Counted from the stretch's first letter, positions 33,316-42,766 are shown. The stretch is 43,394 bases of DNA from an uncultured Pelagibacteraceae bacterium (GCA_902595725.1 CACJRJ010000011.1:1-43394); one strand, 5' to 3'. A program made the numbers and translations. Notes: generated by a model not told the origin, from the letters alone.

Positions 33316-34643
33316 TGGATTTTTGCTCCTAGGTTTTTTAACAATGATATGAAATTTGGAAAAGAAGTATCGATTGAATCTTTATCATGGATTATCCACT
33401 TTTTGCCACCCAATGTAAGTGCCGCAATACAGGCCAACATGAAAGCTCTATGGTCTTTCATAAAATTTTTTATTATATAAGATTGTTTTAATTTTAAATC
33501 AGGATTTCCATAAATTTTCAAATTATTATTTTTTTCAATTACTTTAACTCCAATCATTTTTAGAAATTTTAATACAAATTTTAATCTGTCTTGTTCTTTA
33601 TGTCTAAGCTCTCCTAATTTTTTAGCGTAGCTTACTCCCTTGGCCTTAGCACACACTAAACAAAAAATTAATGGCAACTCATCAATTGCTCTGCTATTAA
33701 TTTTAGGATTAATTTTTATTCCTTTTAGATTCGGAGAGTATTTACATTCTATATCTGCGCTTTCTTCTCCTTTATATATTTTTTTATTTTTAATTTTTAT
33801 TTTTCCATTCATTTTTTTTAATATATCAATAATACCAGTTCTCGAATTATTAACGTTTACATTTTTAATTAAAATTTTAGAATTTTTTGTCAATAATGTA
33901 AGAACTATAAAAAAAGAAGCTGAACTTATATCACCTGGAATTGTATAATTAAAAGCTTTATAGTTTTTTGTTCCTTTAAAAGAGATTAATTCAAATTTTT
34001 TTTCTTTTTTTATTTTTATTGGTAACTTTAAATATTTATATAATCTTTCTGTATGGTCTCTTGATGGAATGCATTTGATATTAGTAATTCCATTAGTTTT
34101 CATTGCAGCTAATAATATACAACTTTTTACTTGGGCACTTGCTTTTGATTCTATATAATTTATTGGTGTTGGATAGTTCGTGCCCTTAATTCCAATAGGT
34201 AACTTATTATTTTTTGAATCAATATTTTGACCAAATTTTTTCATGGGCAAAATAACTCTCGAAAAATCTCTTTTTGATAAGCTTTTATCTCCTTTTAAAA
34301 TAACTTTTTTTTTTGAATTTATTAACAATCCTAAAATTAATCTAGCTAAAGTTCCTGAATTTCCTGCATTTATAATTGTATTATTTTTAAATTTAAATCC
34401 TCCGAGTCCCTTTCCATCAATTTCACAAAAATTTTTTTTTATTCTATAATTTATTCCAAGTTTTTTTATAGTTTTTAAGGCATTCATAACATCTTCTGAT
34501 TTTAAAAGATTATATGCAGTTGATTTTCCTATTGCTTGTGATGCAATTAATACAAATCTTATTGATAAACTTTTATCTCCAGGAACGTAGATTTTTTTAT
34601 TATATTTTTTAATTTTTTCATTAATAAAAGATATTTTTTTCAT
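33312..34643 (-). CDS. aroA: 3-phosphoshikimate 1-carboxyvinyltransferase (EPSP synthase)
   Basis: Adds enolpyruvate from PEP to shikimate 3-phosphate. The 443 residues show PGDKSLSIRFVL (about residues 21-32; PGDKSISHR is usual), INAGNSGTLARL (about 90-101), the central SSASFFIVL type segment, LRHKEQDRLKF (KESDR is usual) and KDHRAFMLACIAAL near the C-terminus. It is the first gene of aroA-cmk-rpsA-ihfB. aroB and aroK lie 32 kb away in the same window. Confidence 0.95.
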   Translation of the reverse strand: MKKISFINEKIKKYNKKIYVPGDKSLSIRFVLIASQAIGKSTAYNLLKSEDVMNALKTIKKLGINYRIKKNFCEIDGKGLGGFKFKNNTIINAGNSGTLARLILGLLINSKKKVILKGDKSLSKRDFSRVILPMKKFGQNIDSKNNKLPIGIKGTNYPTPINYIESKASAQVKSCILLAAMKTNGITNIKCIPSRDHTERLYKYLKLPIKIKKEKKFELISFKGTKNYKAFNYTIPGDISSASFFIVLTLLTKNSKILIKNVNVNNSRTGIIDILKKMNGKIKIKNKKIYKGEESADIECKYSPNLKGIKINPKINSRAIDELPLIFCLVCAKAKGVSYAKKLGELRHKEQDRLKFVLKFLKMIGVKVIEKNNNLKIYGNPDLKLKQSYIIKNFMKDHRAFMLACIAALTLGGKKWIIHDKDSIDTSFPNFISLLKNLGAKIH

Positions 34644-34651
34644 TTAAATGA

Positions 34652-35431
34652 TTAATTAATTTGAAATTCATCTCCAAAATATAAATTTCTTGCATTAGTA
34701 TTATTTATTAGTTCTGAAGGTGTTCCTTGAGCAACAATTTTTTTATTAGCTAATATTATAGCTCTATCACTTATAGCAAGCAAATCTCTAGCGGCATGGT
34801 CTGAAATTATGCAACATCTGTTATTATCTTCTGTTTGTAAGTTTACTATTGTTTCTTGAAGGTCTCTAGTAGACATAATATCTAATCCTTGAAATGGCTC
34901 ATCCATTAATATTATTTTTGGATTAGAAATAAGAGACATTGCAATACTTACTTTTTTTCTCTGTCCTCCCGATAAATGTTTTGCTTTAGTATTTTTGACA
35001 GCATCTAATTCAAATTTAGAAATCATTTTTTCAATTCTAAAATTTCTTTCACTTTTATTTTTTAAAACTATTTCACTAATTGCTTTTAAATTTTCTAGGC
35101 AAGTAAGATTAGAGAATATCCCACCTGATTGAGGCACGATACTTAAACCAAAATCTACTGATCTTTTATAAATCGGTATTTCTGTAACATTTTTTTGATT
35201 TATAAAAATATTTCCATAATTTGGTTTTACAAGTCCTACAATGATATTAAAAATTGTCGATTTACCAACACCATTTGGTCCCAGTAAGCCACAAATTTCT
35301 CCTTCTCGAACATTAAATGAAACATCGTCTAAAATTTGTCTTTTGTTATACGAAAGTGATACTTTTTGTAAGGAGATTTTATTTATTTCTTTTTTAAATG
35401 TAGTTATCCTAAATTTCTTTATAATAGCCAT
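34652..35431 (-). CDS. lptB: LPS export ABC transporter ATP-binding protein
   Basis: The ATPase that powers extraction of lipopolysaccharide from the inner membrane by LptB2FG. The 259 residues include Walker A LLGPNGVGKST (about 49-59), a Q-loop IVPQSGGIFSNLT, the signature LSGGQRKKVSIAMS (about 153-166), Walker B KIILMDEP and a switch His in CIISDHAARDL. An extra 17-residue N-terminal segment precedes the usual start, so translation might begin later. lptC lies 4 nt upstream; lptA, normally between them, is not present. Confidence 0.92.
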   Translation of the reverse strand: MAIIKKFRITTFKKEINKISLQKVSLSYNKRQILDDVSFNVREGEICGLLGPNGVGKSTIFNIIVGLVKPNYGNIFINQKNVTEIPIYKRSVDFGLSIVPQSGGIFSNLTCLENLKAISEIVLKNKSERNFRIEKMISKFELDAVKNTKAKHLSGGQRKKVSIAMSLISNPKIILMDEPFQGLDIMSTRDLQETIVNLQTEDNNRCCIISDHAARDLLAISDRAIILANKKIVAQGTPSELINNTNARNLYFGDEFQIN

Positions 35432-35435
35432 TAAT

Positions 35436-36029
35436 CTATTCTTTAATTATTTGAATTTTTTGTTTTCTTAACATTGTAATTGCTATATCGCCAGTTAACA
35501 AATCCAATTTAATTTTATCAGCACTTCCTTCTATATTTATATCTAAAAATTTTATATTATTATATATCATTGCTTTATTATCTTTAAATAATAAATCAAA
35601 ATTGTCCGAATAAATTTTTTTATCTTCAAAAAAACCCGATACATTTTGATAAAAATAAGTATCAAAGTTTAAGGAATCATATTTTGCAAAATCAGATTTA
35701 ATATAAACATTAGGTTTATCTTTTAATCGTAGTTCACCATTAACATCTTTTAATATAATTATGTTCTCATTTTCCTGACTAATTTCTCCTCGAGATGCAT
35801 ATAATCTATATTCATTGCCATTAGCATCTATAGATTTATAATTTATATTTTCTACAATATCTCCATCACTATCTTTAACTTCAATTTTTTCAACCTTAAC
35901 CTCTTTATCCTCCAAATCTAAATCTATTATTTCTTGTTTTTCTGACAAAAAGGTTTTTTCAATAAAGAAGTATAAAGAAGCGATTATTATAAGAAAAATA
36001 AATATTTGAATAACTGTTTTTATATTCAT
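35436..36029 (-). CDS. lptC: LPS export protein LptC
   Basis: A membrane-anchored periplasmic protein that receives LPS from LptB2FG and passes it on to LptA. The 197 residues have one N-terminal transmembrane helix (about residues 7-25), an acidic linker, then a beta-rich domain of the OstA/LptC type (YRLYASRGEISQENENIIIL, VYIKSDFAKYDSLN, FEDKKIYSDNFDLLF, ADKIKLDLLTGDIAI). Low sequence conservation is normal in this family; order next to kdsD and lptB supports the call. Confidence 0.82.
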   Translation of the reverse strand: MNIKTVIQIFIFLIIIASLYFFIEKTFLSEKQEIIDLDLEDKEVKVEKIEVKDSDGDIVENINYKSIDANGNEYRLYASRGEISQENENIIILKDVNGELRLKDKPNVYIKSDFAKYDSLNFDTYFYQNVSGFFEDKKIYSDNFDLLFKDNKAMIYNNIKFLDINIEGSADKIKLDLLTGDIAITMLRKQKIQIIKE

Positions 36030-36998
36030 TTATTGAATATTTGAATCCAATATTGAGTGAATTTTTAAAATTCCAATTGTCCTATTCTTATTTTTTTTGT
36101 TATGTACGCACAAACAAGTAATTTTTTTTTCTGACATTACAGATAAACTTTTTGAAGCTAGAGTGTCTTTATCAACACTAATTGGATTTTTTTTCATAAT
36201 TTTTTTTGCAATTATTTTTTTAAAATCAGTATTTTTATCTTTTATTCTTTTGATATCGCCATCAGAAATAATACCTACTGTTTTATTATTCTTTCTAACT
36301 ATTAGAACTCCCATATTTGATTTTCTCATAACTTTTAGAGCACTACTCATATCTAAATTTTGATTAATAAATGGCATATTATTACCCTTGACCATTAAGT
36401 CTTCAGCAGTCTTTAATTTTACTGAAAGACTTCCACTAGGGTGATATTTTTTAAAATCTAATTTTCCAAATTTTTTATATTCCATAGATGCTATTGCAAG
36501 AGCATCACCCATTGCAAGTTGAGCAGTTGTAGAAGAAGTTGGTACAATTCCATGTCCAGCTTCTTTAACTTCTGGGATATATAATTTAATATCTGATGCT
36601 TTGTAAAGGGTTGAATTCTTTTTTGATACCATACCTATTAGCGTAACTCTGTTTCTATTTGCATATTGAATAATATTTTTAAGTTCTTGAGTTTCTCCAG
36701 AATAACTTATTAATATTAAAACATCTTTTTTGCTTACACTTCCAATATCGCCATGTGAACTATCACCACTTGATAAAACAAAAGAAGGACTTCCAACAGA
36801 TGAAAATGTACTTGATAATTTGGCACCAATTTTTGCACTTTTGCCAACACCACAAAAAACTATTTTTGATTGACATTTAACTATTGCTTCCACAGCTTGA
36901 TCAAAAGATTTGCTTAATGATCTTTTCAATTTTTTTAAAGAAGAAATTTCAAGATCAATTACATTCTTAGCTATAGCTTTATAATTAATTTTTTTCAT
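36030..36998 (-). CDS. kdsD: Arabinose-5-phosphate isomerase
   Basis: Converts ribulose 5-phosphate to arabinose 5-phosphate for Kdo synthesis. The 322 residues hold an N-terminal SIS domain (CGVGKSAKIGAKLSSTFSS at about 49-67, ISYSGETQEL, VPTSSTTAQLAMGDALA) and two CBS domains from about residue 205 (MVKGNNMPFINQNLD; MKKNPISVDKDTLAS). KKYHPSGSLSVKL ends the SIS part. It abuts lptC and lies 6 nt from rnd, forming an LPS-related group. Confidence 0.94.
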   Translation of the reverse strand: MKKINYKAIAKNVIDLEISSLKKLKRSLSKSFDQAVEAIVKCQSKIVFCGVGKSAKIGAKLSSTFSSVGSPSFVLSSGDSSHGDIGSVSKKDVLILISYSGETQELKNIIQYANRNRVTLIGMVSKKNSTLYKASDIKLYIPEVKEAGHGIVPTSSTTAQLAMGDALAIASMEYKKFGKLDFKKYHPSGSLSVKLKTAEDLMVKGNNMPFINQNLDMSSALKVMRKSNMGVLIVRKNNKTVGIISDGDIKRIKDKNTDFKKIIAKKIMKKNPISVDKDTLASKSLSVMSEKKITCLCVHNKKNKNRTIGILKIHSILDSNIQ

Positions 36999-37004
36999 AA
37001 TAAC

Positions 37005-37622
37005 CTAATGTTCAAATATATTAAGTTTATAACCTGAAATTTCCATATCTACTAATGTGGGTATAACTTTCATGCATTTATTAAAAATATCAATTCTGTT
37101 TTCCCTAATTAGCATGCTGGTTAATTTTTTTTTTATTTCAAATAAATATTCCGTATCTTGTGCAGCATAGCTAATTTGTTTTGAAGTAAGATTTGGATTA
37201 CCCCAATCGCTTTGTTGTTCTTTTTTTGATATATCTTTACCACATAGTTCTTTAACTAAATCTCTATACCCATGAAAAGAACTTGCAGTACGAGCTAATT
37301 TTGAAGCAACCTTTGTGCAAAAAATATTTTTTGGTTCTACATTAAGATGATATTTTAACCATAATAAATCTTGTCTTGCATAGTGCATGATAAACTCAGT
37401 TGATGGATTTGATAAAATTTTTATCAAATTAGGAGCCTCATATGTCTTTCTATTTAATTTAACTAAGTAAAAGTGTTTTGATTCAAGACCCAACTGTACC
37501 AGAGTTAATGGATCTCTTCCCAGCACCAGTCCAAGGGCCTCATTATCAATTCCTATAACCTTTTCCTTAGACAAATCAATTTCTGATGGTAAATCATTTT
37601 CAAAAATTTTGATGTTATCCAT
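37005..37622 (-). CDS. rnd: Ribonuclease D-like 3'-5' exonuclease
   Basis: A DEDDy exonuclease domain for trimming structured RNAs such as tRNA precursors. Visible catalytic motifs are VIGIDNEALG (D-x-E, about residues 22-31), MHYARQDLLWLKYHL (second Asp, about 78-92) and SYAAQDTEYLFEI (Tyr and Asp, about 160-172). The 205-residue length is the catalytic domain only; the HRDC domains of full RNase D are missing, as is usual in the short alphaproteobacterial form. It is the first gene of a long - strand run; the divergent gap to 37696 is about 70 nt. Confidence 0.88.
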   Translation of the reverse strand: MDNIKIFENDLPSEIDLSKEKVIGIDNEALGLVLGRDPLTLVQLGLESKHFYLVKLNRKTYEAPNLIKILSNPSTEFIMHYARQDLLWLKYHLNVEPKNIFCTKVASKLARTASSFHGYRDLVKELCGKDISKKEQQSDWGNPNLTSKQISYAAQDTEYLFEIKKKLTSMLIRENRIDIFNKCMKVIPTLVDMEISGYKLNIFEH

Positions 37623-37695
37623 TTTAATATATATATGTTATTTGATTTTTAATTTATATATATAAAGACACAACAATAATGTCTATTTTTTGATT

Positions 37696-38631
37696 ATGAA
37701 AAAAGTATTGATCTTTGGTGGCTCTGGTCAAATAGGGCGCCATTTAATTAGAAAGTTAACTAGAAAGAATTATTTAGTTACAGTTGTAACAAGAAATTTA
37801 CATAAAAAAGGAACTATACTTAAATTAAGTGGCAATCCGGGATATATAGAAGTAATAGAGGGAAATATATTTGATGAAGAGCAATTAAATAGTTTTTTTA
37901 AAGATAAAGATGTATGTATAAATCTTGTTGGGATTTTATATGAAAATAAAAAAAATACTTTTAAAAATATACATGTAAATTTTCCAAAAATTCTCTCAAA
38001 AAAATGTGAAGAATATAAACTTAAACAGTTCATTCATATTTCTGCTCTAGGAATTGAAAAGGCTATAGATAGTAAATATGCTTCTAGCAAACTTGAGGGA
38101 GAAAAAAAAATAATAAATAATTTTTCTAAATCTACAATACTAAAGCCATCAGTAATTTTTTCTGTAGATGATAACTTTAGCTGTAGACTCTTAAATTTGT
38201 TAAGTTTGCTACCAATTTTTCCATTATATTATAACGGGAAAACAAAATTTTCTCCAATTCATGTGTCTGAAATATGTGAAGTAATTACAAGCGTAATAGA
38301 TAAAAATATTTGTTCTGATATTATTGAGTGTGTTGGTCCAGAAGAACTTTCATTCAAGGAAATTTTACAAAAATTATTAATTTCAATAAATAAAAAAAGA
38401 CTATTAATTCCTTTACCAACACAAATTGCTAAACTTAGTGCATTCTTCTTTGAAAAATTTCCTAAGCCCTTAATTACTAGAGATCAATTAAGAATTTTAA
38501 AATATGATAATATTCTTTCAGGACAATATAAATCAAATATAGACTTAGGCATTGAACCAAAACTTAAATTTGAGCATGAAATATTAAAATACTCATATAT
38601 GTGGAAAGAAGGTGGTCAGTATTCGAAATAG
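37696..38631 (+). CDS. NDUFA9-like NAD(P)-binding protein (atypical short-chain dehydrogenase)
   Basis: A Rossmann-fold protein of about 311 residues, similar to the complex I accessory subunit NDUFA9/39 kDa and its bacterial relatives. The dinucleotide motif is VLIFGGSGQIGRHLIRKL (about residues 4-21). NLVGILYENKKNTFKNIHVNFP and FIHISALGI follow the pattern of this family, where the classical YxxxK catalytic pair is changed (here YASSKLEGE). The role is uncertain: possibly linked to complex I or quinone use. The ATG at 37696 is preferred to a TTG 6 nt earlier. Converges with gcrA. Confidence 0.82.
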   Translation: MKKVLIFGGSGQIGRHLIRKLTRKNYLVTVVTRNLHKKGTILKLSGNPGYIEVIEGNIFDEEQLNSFFKDKDVCINLVGILYENKKNTFKNIHVNFPKILSKKCEEYKLKQFIHISALGIEKAIDSKYASSKLEGEKKIINNFSKSTILKPSVIFSVDDNFSCRLLNLLSLLPIFPLYYNGKTKFSPIHVSEICEVITSVIDKNICSDIIECVGPEELSFKEILQKLLISINKKRLLIPLPTQIAKLSAFFFEKFPKPLITRDQLRILKYDNILSGQYKSNIDLGIEPKLKFEHEILKYSYMWKEGGQYSK

Positions 38632-38646
38632 ATTTATTAAAAAATT

Positions 38647-39135
38647 TTAAGCTGATTTAATTTTCTTTTCTATAAACTCTGGCACCTCTTCATCTTCACT
38701 CAAATCTTCTTGCTTGGATTTTGTTTGGAATACAACAATTAAATGTAGAGGACAATATGAAAATTTTTCTACAGTTTTTCTTCCACAAAATGAAGATGAA
38801 TTTTCATCAGGGTGACCTTCCATATATTTGCATGTGTTTTCATTTAATTCTTCTAAACCCAAGTTCTTTGCAGGTTCAAAATTTTTATCTAAAAGTAACG
38901 AGGTAAATTTAAATTTCCTACTTTTTTTATTTATACTTTTTTCTTTAAATTTTAAATTATTCTTGGAGTGAGTTGTTGATCTTTTTATAATTTTTGCTGA
39001 TAGGTTTAGCCTATGAGCTTTACCAATTACTGCATTTCTGCTTACACCACCTAAAATTTCTGCTATTTGGCTTGCAGTTTTACCTTTTCCCCAAAGATCT
39101 TTAAGTTTATTTACTTTTTCTTCTGTCCAGCTCAT
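38647..39135 (-). CDS. gcrA: GcrA cell cycle regulator
   Basis: A global regulator specific to Alphaproteobacteria that binds sigma70-RNA polymerase and acts at promoters carrying methylated GANTC sites. The 162 residues have the diagnostic N-terminal helix-turn-helix SWTEEKVNKLKDLWGKGKTA, ILGGVSRNAVIGKAHRL (about 28-44), and the C-terminal polymerase-binding motif with CKYMEGHP...FCGRKTV...YCPLHL (about 109-136). A Lys/Glu-rich linker joins them. It is divergent from the ABC permease at 39266. Confidence 0.95.
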   Translation of the reverse strand: MSWTEEKVNKLKDLWGKGKTASQIAEILGGVSRNAVIGKAHRLNLSAKIIKRSTTHSKNNLKFKEKSINKKSRKFKFTSLLLDKNFEPAKNLGLEELNENTCKYMEGHPDENSSSFCGRKTVEKFSYCPLHLIVVFQTKSKQEDLSEDEEVPEFIEKKIKSA

Positions 39136-39265
39136 ATACTACTATATGTTGTATGCAATGTTGAATTTATAACAATATGAAGGTACACATACAATTAAAA
39201 TAATAACAAGAGTTATTTTTGTTTTTTTAACAATATTTATAAAAAAAGTTTATGAATACTCATTT

Positions 39266-40075
39266 ATGGTTGAATTAGAAAATAAATATAAGTTTGGAGA
39301 AAGAAGATTTGGTATTAATTGGGTAGGTGCATATACCCTCTATTTAAAAGAAACTTTAAGGTTTTTATCTGTTTTTGGACAAACAATTGTTGGTCCAATT
39401 GTAACTTCAATTCTATTTTTAGCTGTTATTTCCTTAGCATTAGGAAATGATAGGCCAAATGTTTTAGGTGTACCGTTTATAGAGTTTCTTGCACCAGGTT
39501 TAATTGCTATGCAGGTAGTTCAACAAGCTTTTTCTCATTCTTCATCTTCATTATTAATGGGAAAAATAATGGGTAATATTGTTGATTTGATAGGCGCACC
39601 TTTGTCTGCAGCGGAGGTAACTTTTGCAGTAATATTTGCTTCAATAACTAGAGCATTAATGATTGCAATTATCTCAGTATTTATATTTTCTTTAATGATA
39701 GAAATAGAGATTAGAAACTACTTAATATTCTTTTTATATTTGTTCTTAAGCTCTTTTATAATGGGCACAATAGGTTTTATAGCTGGTCTATGGGCTGAAA
39801 AGTTTGATCATATGGCAACCGCTACAAATTTTATTATTGTACCCTTATCTTTTTTATCAGGAACATTTTATTCAGTAGAAAGATTACCCAATTTTTTAAA
39901 TACACTTAGTCATTACAATCCTTTTTTTCATATGATTGATGGATTTAGATATGCCTTTATAAATGAAATGGATGGTTCATTCGGATTTGGTATAATTTAT
40001 TTAGGAGTTATTTCAATAATAACTTGGCTTATTGCATTTCAACTTTATAAAAAAGGTTATAAAATTAAAACATAA
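39266..40075 (+). CDS. ABC-2 type transporter permease
   Basis: A 269-residue inner-membrane permease of the ABC-2 family (drug, polysaccharide or lipid exporters). Six hydrophobic segments are visible at about residues 35-60, 70-92, 115-145, 150-175, 182-205 and 240-260. FLAPGLIAMQVVQQAFSHSSSSL and LSFLSGTFYSVERLPNFLNTLSHYNPFFHMIDGFR (read in parts) are family signatures. No ATPase gene is beside it, so its nucleotide-binding partner must be encoded elsewhere. The same place, gcrA-permease-argD-argF, is known to me from other Alphaproteobacteria. Substrate unknown. Confidence 0.88.
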   Translation: MVELENKYKFGERRFGINWVGAYTLYLKETLRFLSVFGQTIVGPIVTSILFLAVISLALGNDRPNVLGVPFIEFLAPGLIAMQVVQQAFSHSSSSLLMGKIMGNIVDLIGAPLSAAEVTFAVIFASITRALMIAIISVFIFSLMIEIEIRNYLIFFLYLFLSSFIMGTIGFIAGLWAEKFDHMATATNFIIVPLSFLSGTFYSVERLPNFLNTLSHYNPFFHMIDGFRYAFINEMDGSFGFGIIYLGVISIITWLIAFQLYKKGYKIKT

Positions 40076-40084
40076 TTAATCAAA

Positions 40085-41251
40085 ATGAGTGCTTTAGCTA
40101 AAAATTATAACAGAAGAAAAATTGCTTTTAAAAGAGGAAAAGGAAGCTTCCTCTATTCTACTAATGGAAAAAAATATTTAGATTTTGTTCAAGGTATAGC
40201 AGTTAATTCCTTAGGACATTCCAATCCATATCTGATTAGAGCAATAAATAAACAAGCAAAAAAAGTATGGCATGTTTCAAATGCATTTATAATTCCCGAA
40301 GGAGAAAAGCTTGCCAAAAGACTTACACAAAAAACTTTTGCAGATTATGTAATATTTCAAAATAGTGGTGCAGAGGCTACTGAAGCAGCGATTAAGGTAG
40401 CAAGAAGATATTTTTATTCTATTGGAAAACCAAATAAAAATAGAATTTTATGTGTTAAAAATTCTTTTCATGGGAGAACTATTGCGGCCATTTTTGCCAG
40501 TGGAAGTAAAAAAATGACTGAAGGATTTGGACCTAAAGTTGCAGGGTTTGATCATTTTGTATTTGGAAATCATAAGTCTTTAAAAAAAAAGATTACTAAA
40601 AATACAGCAGCAATTATGGTTGAGCCCATCATGGGAGAGGGTGGAATTAAGGTGATACCAGACTGGTGTTTAAAAGAAATAAGAAAATTATGTAATAAGA
40701 AAAAAATTCTTTTAATATTAGATGAAGTTCAATGTGGAATTGGAAGAAGCGGAAATTTTTTTGCTTTTGAAAAATCTAAAGTAAAACCTGACATAGTTCC
40801 AATTGCCAAAGGTATTGGCGGAGGATTTCCAATAGGTGCATTATTGATTACAAAAAAAGTAGCAACTGCAATGGTTCCTGGAACTCATGGTTCTACGTTT
40901 GGCGGAAATCCATTGGCAATGAGTGTAGGAAACGCCGTTTTGGATCAAATTTTTAAAAAAGGATTCCTTAAAAGTATAAAAAAAATATCAAAATATTTTT
41001 TTAACGAATTAAACAAGATTAAAAATGATTATCCTAAATTAGTTAAAGAAGTTAGAGGAGTAGGTTTATTAATAGGTTTACAGCTTTTTAATGATCAAAA
41101 AAAATTTATACAAAAATTAGAGAATAACAATCTACTTACAATCAGAGCTGCTGAAAATGTTGTGCGAATTTTACCTCCCCTAAATGTAAAAAAATCTGAA
41201 ATAAATCTTGCAATAAAAATAATTAGAAAAGTTTGTAAAGAGTGTAAATAA
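40085..41251 (+). CDS. argD: Acetylornithine aminotransferase
   Basis: A PLP enzyme making N-acetylornithine in arginine synthesis; relatives also serve lysine synthesis as succinyl-DAP aminotransferase, which would fit the dapD/dapE route here. The 388 residues show FVQGIAVNSLGHSNP (about 33-47), FQNSGAEATEAAIK (about 95-108), SFHGRTIAAI, LDEVQCGIGRSG (about 216-227), the PLP Lys in IAKGIGGGFPIGA (about 241-253) and HGSTFGGNPLA. argF follows 2 nt after the stop. Confidence 0.95.
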   Translation: MSALAKNYNRRKIAFKRGKGSFLYSTNGKKYLDFVQGIAVNSLGHSNPYLIRAINKQAKKVWHVSNAFIIPEGEKLAKRLTQKTFADYVIFQNSGAEATEAAIKVARRYFYSIGKPNKNRILCVKNSFHGRTIAAIFASGSKKMTEGFGPKVAGFDHFVFGNHKSLKKKITKNTAAIMVEPIMGEGGIKVIPDWCLKEIRKLCNKKKILLILDEVQCGIGRSGNFFAFEKSKVKPDIVPIAKGIGGGFPIGALLITKKVATAMVPGTHGSTFGGNPLAMSVGNAVLDQIFKKGFLKSIKKISKYFFNELNKIKNDYPKLVKEVRGVGLLIGLQLFNDQKKFIQKLENNNLLTIRAAENVVRILPPLNVKKSEINLAIKIIRKVCKECK

Positions 41252-41253
41252 TT

Positions 41254-42183
41254 GTGAAAAACTTTATTAACTTAAAAGATATACCCTCTAAAGATTTAAG
41301 AAGAATCCTGAATGATGCAAAAAAAAGAAAGAAGAAAAGAAAAAAATTAAGTACCCTTGATGTTGATAAAGATAAGCCATTAAAAGGAAAATTGATAATT
41401 CAAATGTATGAAAAACCAAGTTCAAGAACTCGTCTGAGTTTTCACCTTTCAATAGCTCAATTGGGTGGCGGGTCAATAACTATAAAAGCAAATGAATTAC
41501 ACTTAGGAAAAGGAGGTGAAACTTTATCTGACACAGCTAGAATTTTGTCAACTTATGGTGATGGATTTATGCTTAGAACTGGTAGTGATAAAAAAATTGA
41601 AGATTTTAGTAAAAATTTAACTATTCCTATTATAAATTTATTAAGTCCAAGCTCTCATCCATGCCAGGTTCTCTCAGATATATTTACAGTAGAAGAAATT
41701 AAAAAAAAACCTATATCAAAATTAAATATATGTTGGATAGGAGACTGCAATAATGTTTTAAATAGTTTAATAGCCACCTCAGTAAAATTAAAATTTAATT
41801 TAAATGTTGGATGTCCAAAAAATTATAGACCTCCAAAGTTTGTTATAGATTGGGTTAAAAAAAATAAAAGAAAGATAAATATATTTAATGATCCAAAAAA
41901 AGCAGCAAAAAATGCAGATGTAGTATTTTCTGACAAAGTAGTTTCTTTAAATGATAAAGTTAATAAAGCTAAGAAATTTAAAGATTTTAAAAATTACAGA
42001 ATAACCCCAAATTTAATGAAAGTGACCAGACCTCAAAGTATCTTTCTACACTGTCTGCCTAGAGGAAATGAAGTTTCAGAAGAGGTTTTTTCAGGAAAGC
42101 AATCACGAGTGTGGCAACAAGCTCTTAACAGAGTCCATGTTCAAAAAAGTATTCTATTGTATTGTTTTAATAAATTAAGGTAA
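41254..42183 (+). CDS. argF: Ornithine carbamoyltransferase
   Basis: Joins carbamoyl phosphate and ornithine to citrulline. The 309 residues start at GTG (41254). Motifs are the carbamoyl phosphate site KPSSRTRLSFHLS (about residues 53-65; STRTR is usual), SSHPCQVLSDIFT (about 132-144), WIGDCNNVLNSL and FLHCLPRGNEVSEEVF (about 266-281). It is the last gene of argD-argF and converges with the cytochrome gene with a 9-nt overlap. Confidence 0.95.
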   Translation: MKNFINLKDIPSKDLRRILNDAKKRKKKRKKLSTLDVDKDKPLKGKLIIQMYEKPSSRTRLSFHLSIAQLGGGSITIKANELHLGKGGETLSDTARILSTYGDGFMLRTGSDKKIEDFSKNLTIPIINLLSPSSHPCQVLSDIFTVEEIKKKPISKLNICWIGDCNNVLNSLIATSVKLKFNLNVGCPKNYRPPKFVIDWVKKNKRKINIFNDPKKAAKNADVVFSDKVVSLNDKVNKAKKFKDFKNYRITPNLMKVTRPQSIFLHCLPRGNEVSEEVFSGKQSRVWQQALNRVHVQKSILLYCFNKLR

Positions 42184-42702
42184 TAGTTTAGGATTATCAC
42201 TATTTTGATTTAGATATAAAATTACTGAAGCTCTGTCTTTTTCATTTTTAAGTCCTGCAAAACCCATTTTATTACCTTTGATCCAAGTAGATGGTTTTGT
42301 TAAAAAACCATTCATTTCTTCCCAACTCCATTCTTTTCCGTAAGAAGATAGGGCTTTTGAATATTTATAATCTGTTATTGATCCAACTGGTCTGAACATA
42401 ACATTCCATAGCTTTGGACCTATGTTGTTTTTACCACCTTGTTTAATGCTATGACATGCCTTGCACTTCTTATAGACTTTCTCGCCGTGCGCAATATCTC
42501 CCATTGCTAACAAAGCAGTTATATCTACAGATGTTTCAGAGCTTGCTTGTACTGCTTCACCCTCAGGAGCTTCAAGTTTATAAGCAACAATATTTTCGTC
42601 ATCTTTATCAAAAATTATGTCTGATATTTTACCAATACCAAAAACTACTAATATTGTTACAAGTATTGCTGTAATAATTTTATTTATTTCAAAAGAATTC
42701 AT
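42175..42702 (-). CDS. Membrane-anchored c-type cytochrome (CycM-like)
   Basis: A 175-residue electron carrier held in the inner membrane by one N-terminal helix (about residues 9-26) with the haem domain in the periplasm. The haem site is KKCKACHSIK (about 79-88); the NNIGPKLWNVMFRPVG segment and the axial-Met region KMGFAGLKN are like mitochondrial-type class I cytochromes c and CycM/c552, which carry electrons from the bc1 complex to oxidase. A roughly 40-residue acidic linker separates anchor and haem domain. Divergent from kdsB. Confidence 0.93.
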   Translation of the reverse strand: MNSFEINKIITAILVTILVVFGIGKISDIIFDKDDENIVAYKLEAPEGEAVQASSETSVDITALLAMGDIAHGEKVYKKCKACHSIKQGGKNNIGPKLWNVMFRPVGSITDYKYSKALSSYGKEWSWEEMNGFLTKPSTWIKGNKMGFAGLKNEKDRASVILYLNQNSDNPKLLP

Positions 42703-42766
42703 TTATGTTATTTATAATTATTCGTATAACATGTTAGTTGTTAAAAAGCTCAAATATTTAATTATG

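Noticed and set aside
33640-33948. A 102-codon frame antisense to aroA
   Set aside because: Lies fully inside aroA, with phenylalanine/isoleucine-rich content typical of the reverse of lysine-rich genes.
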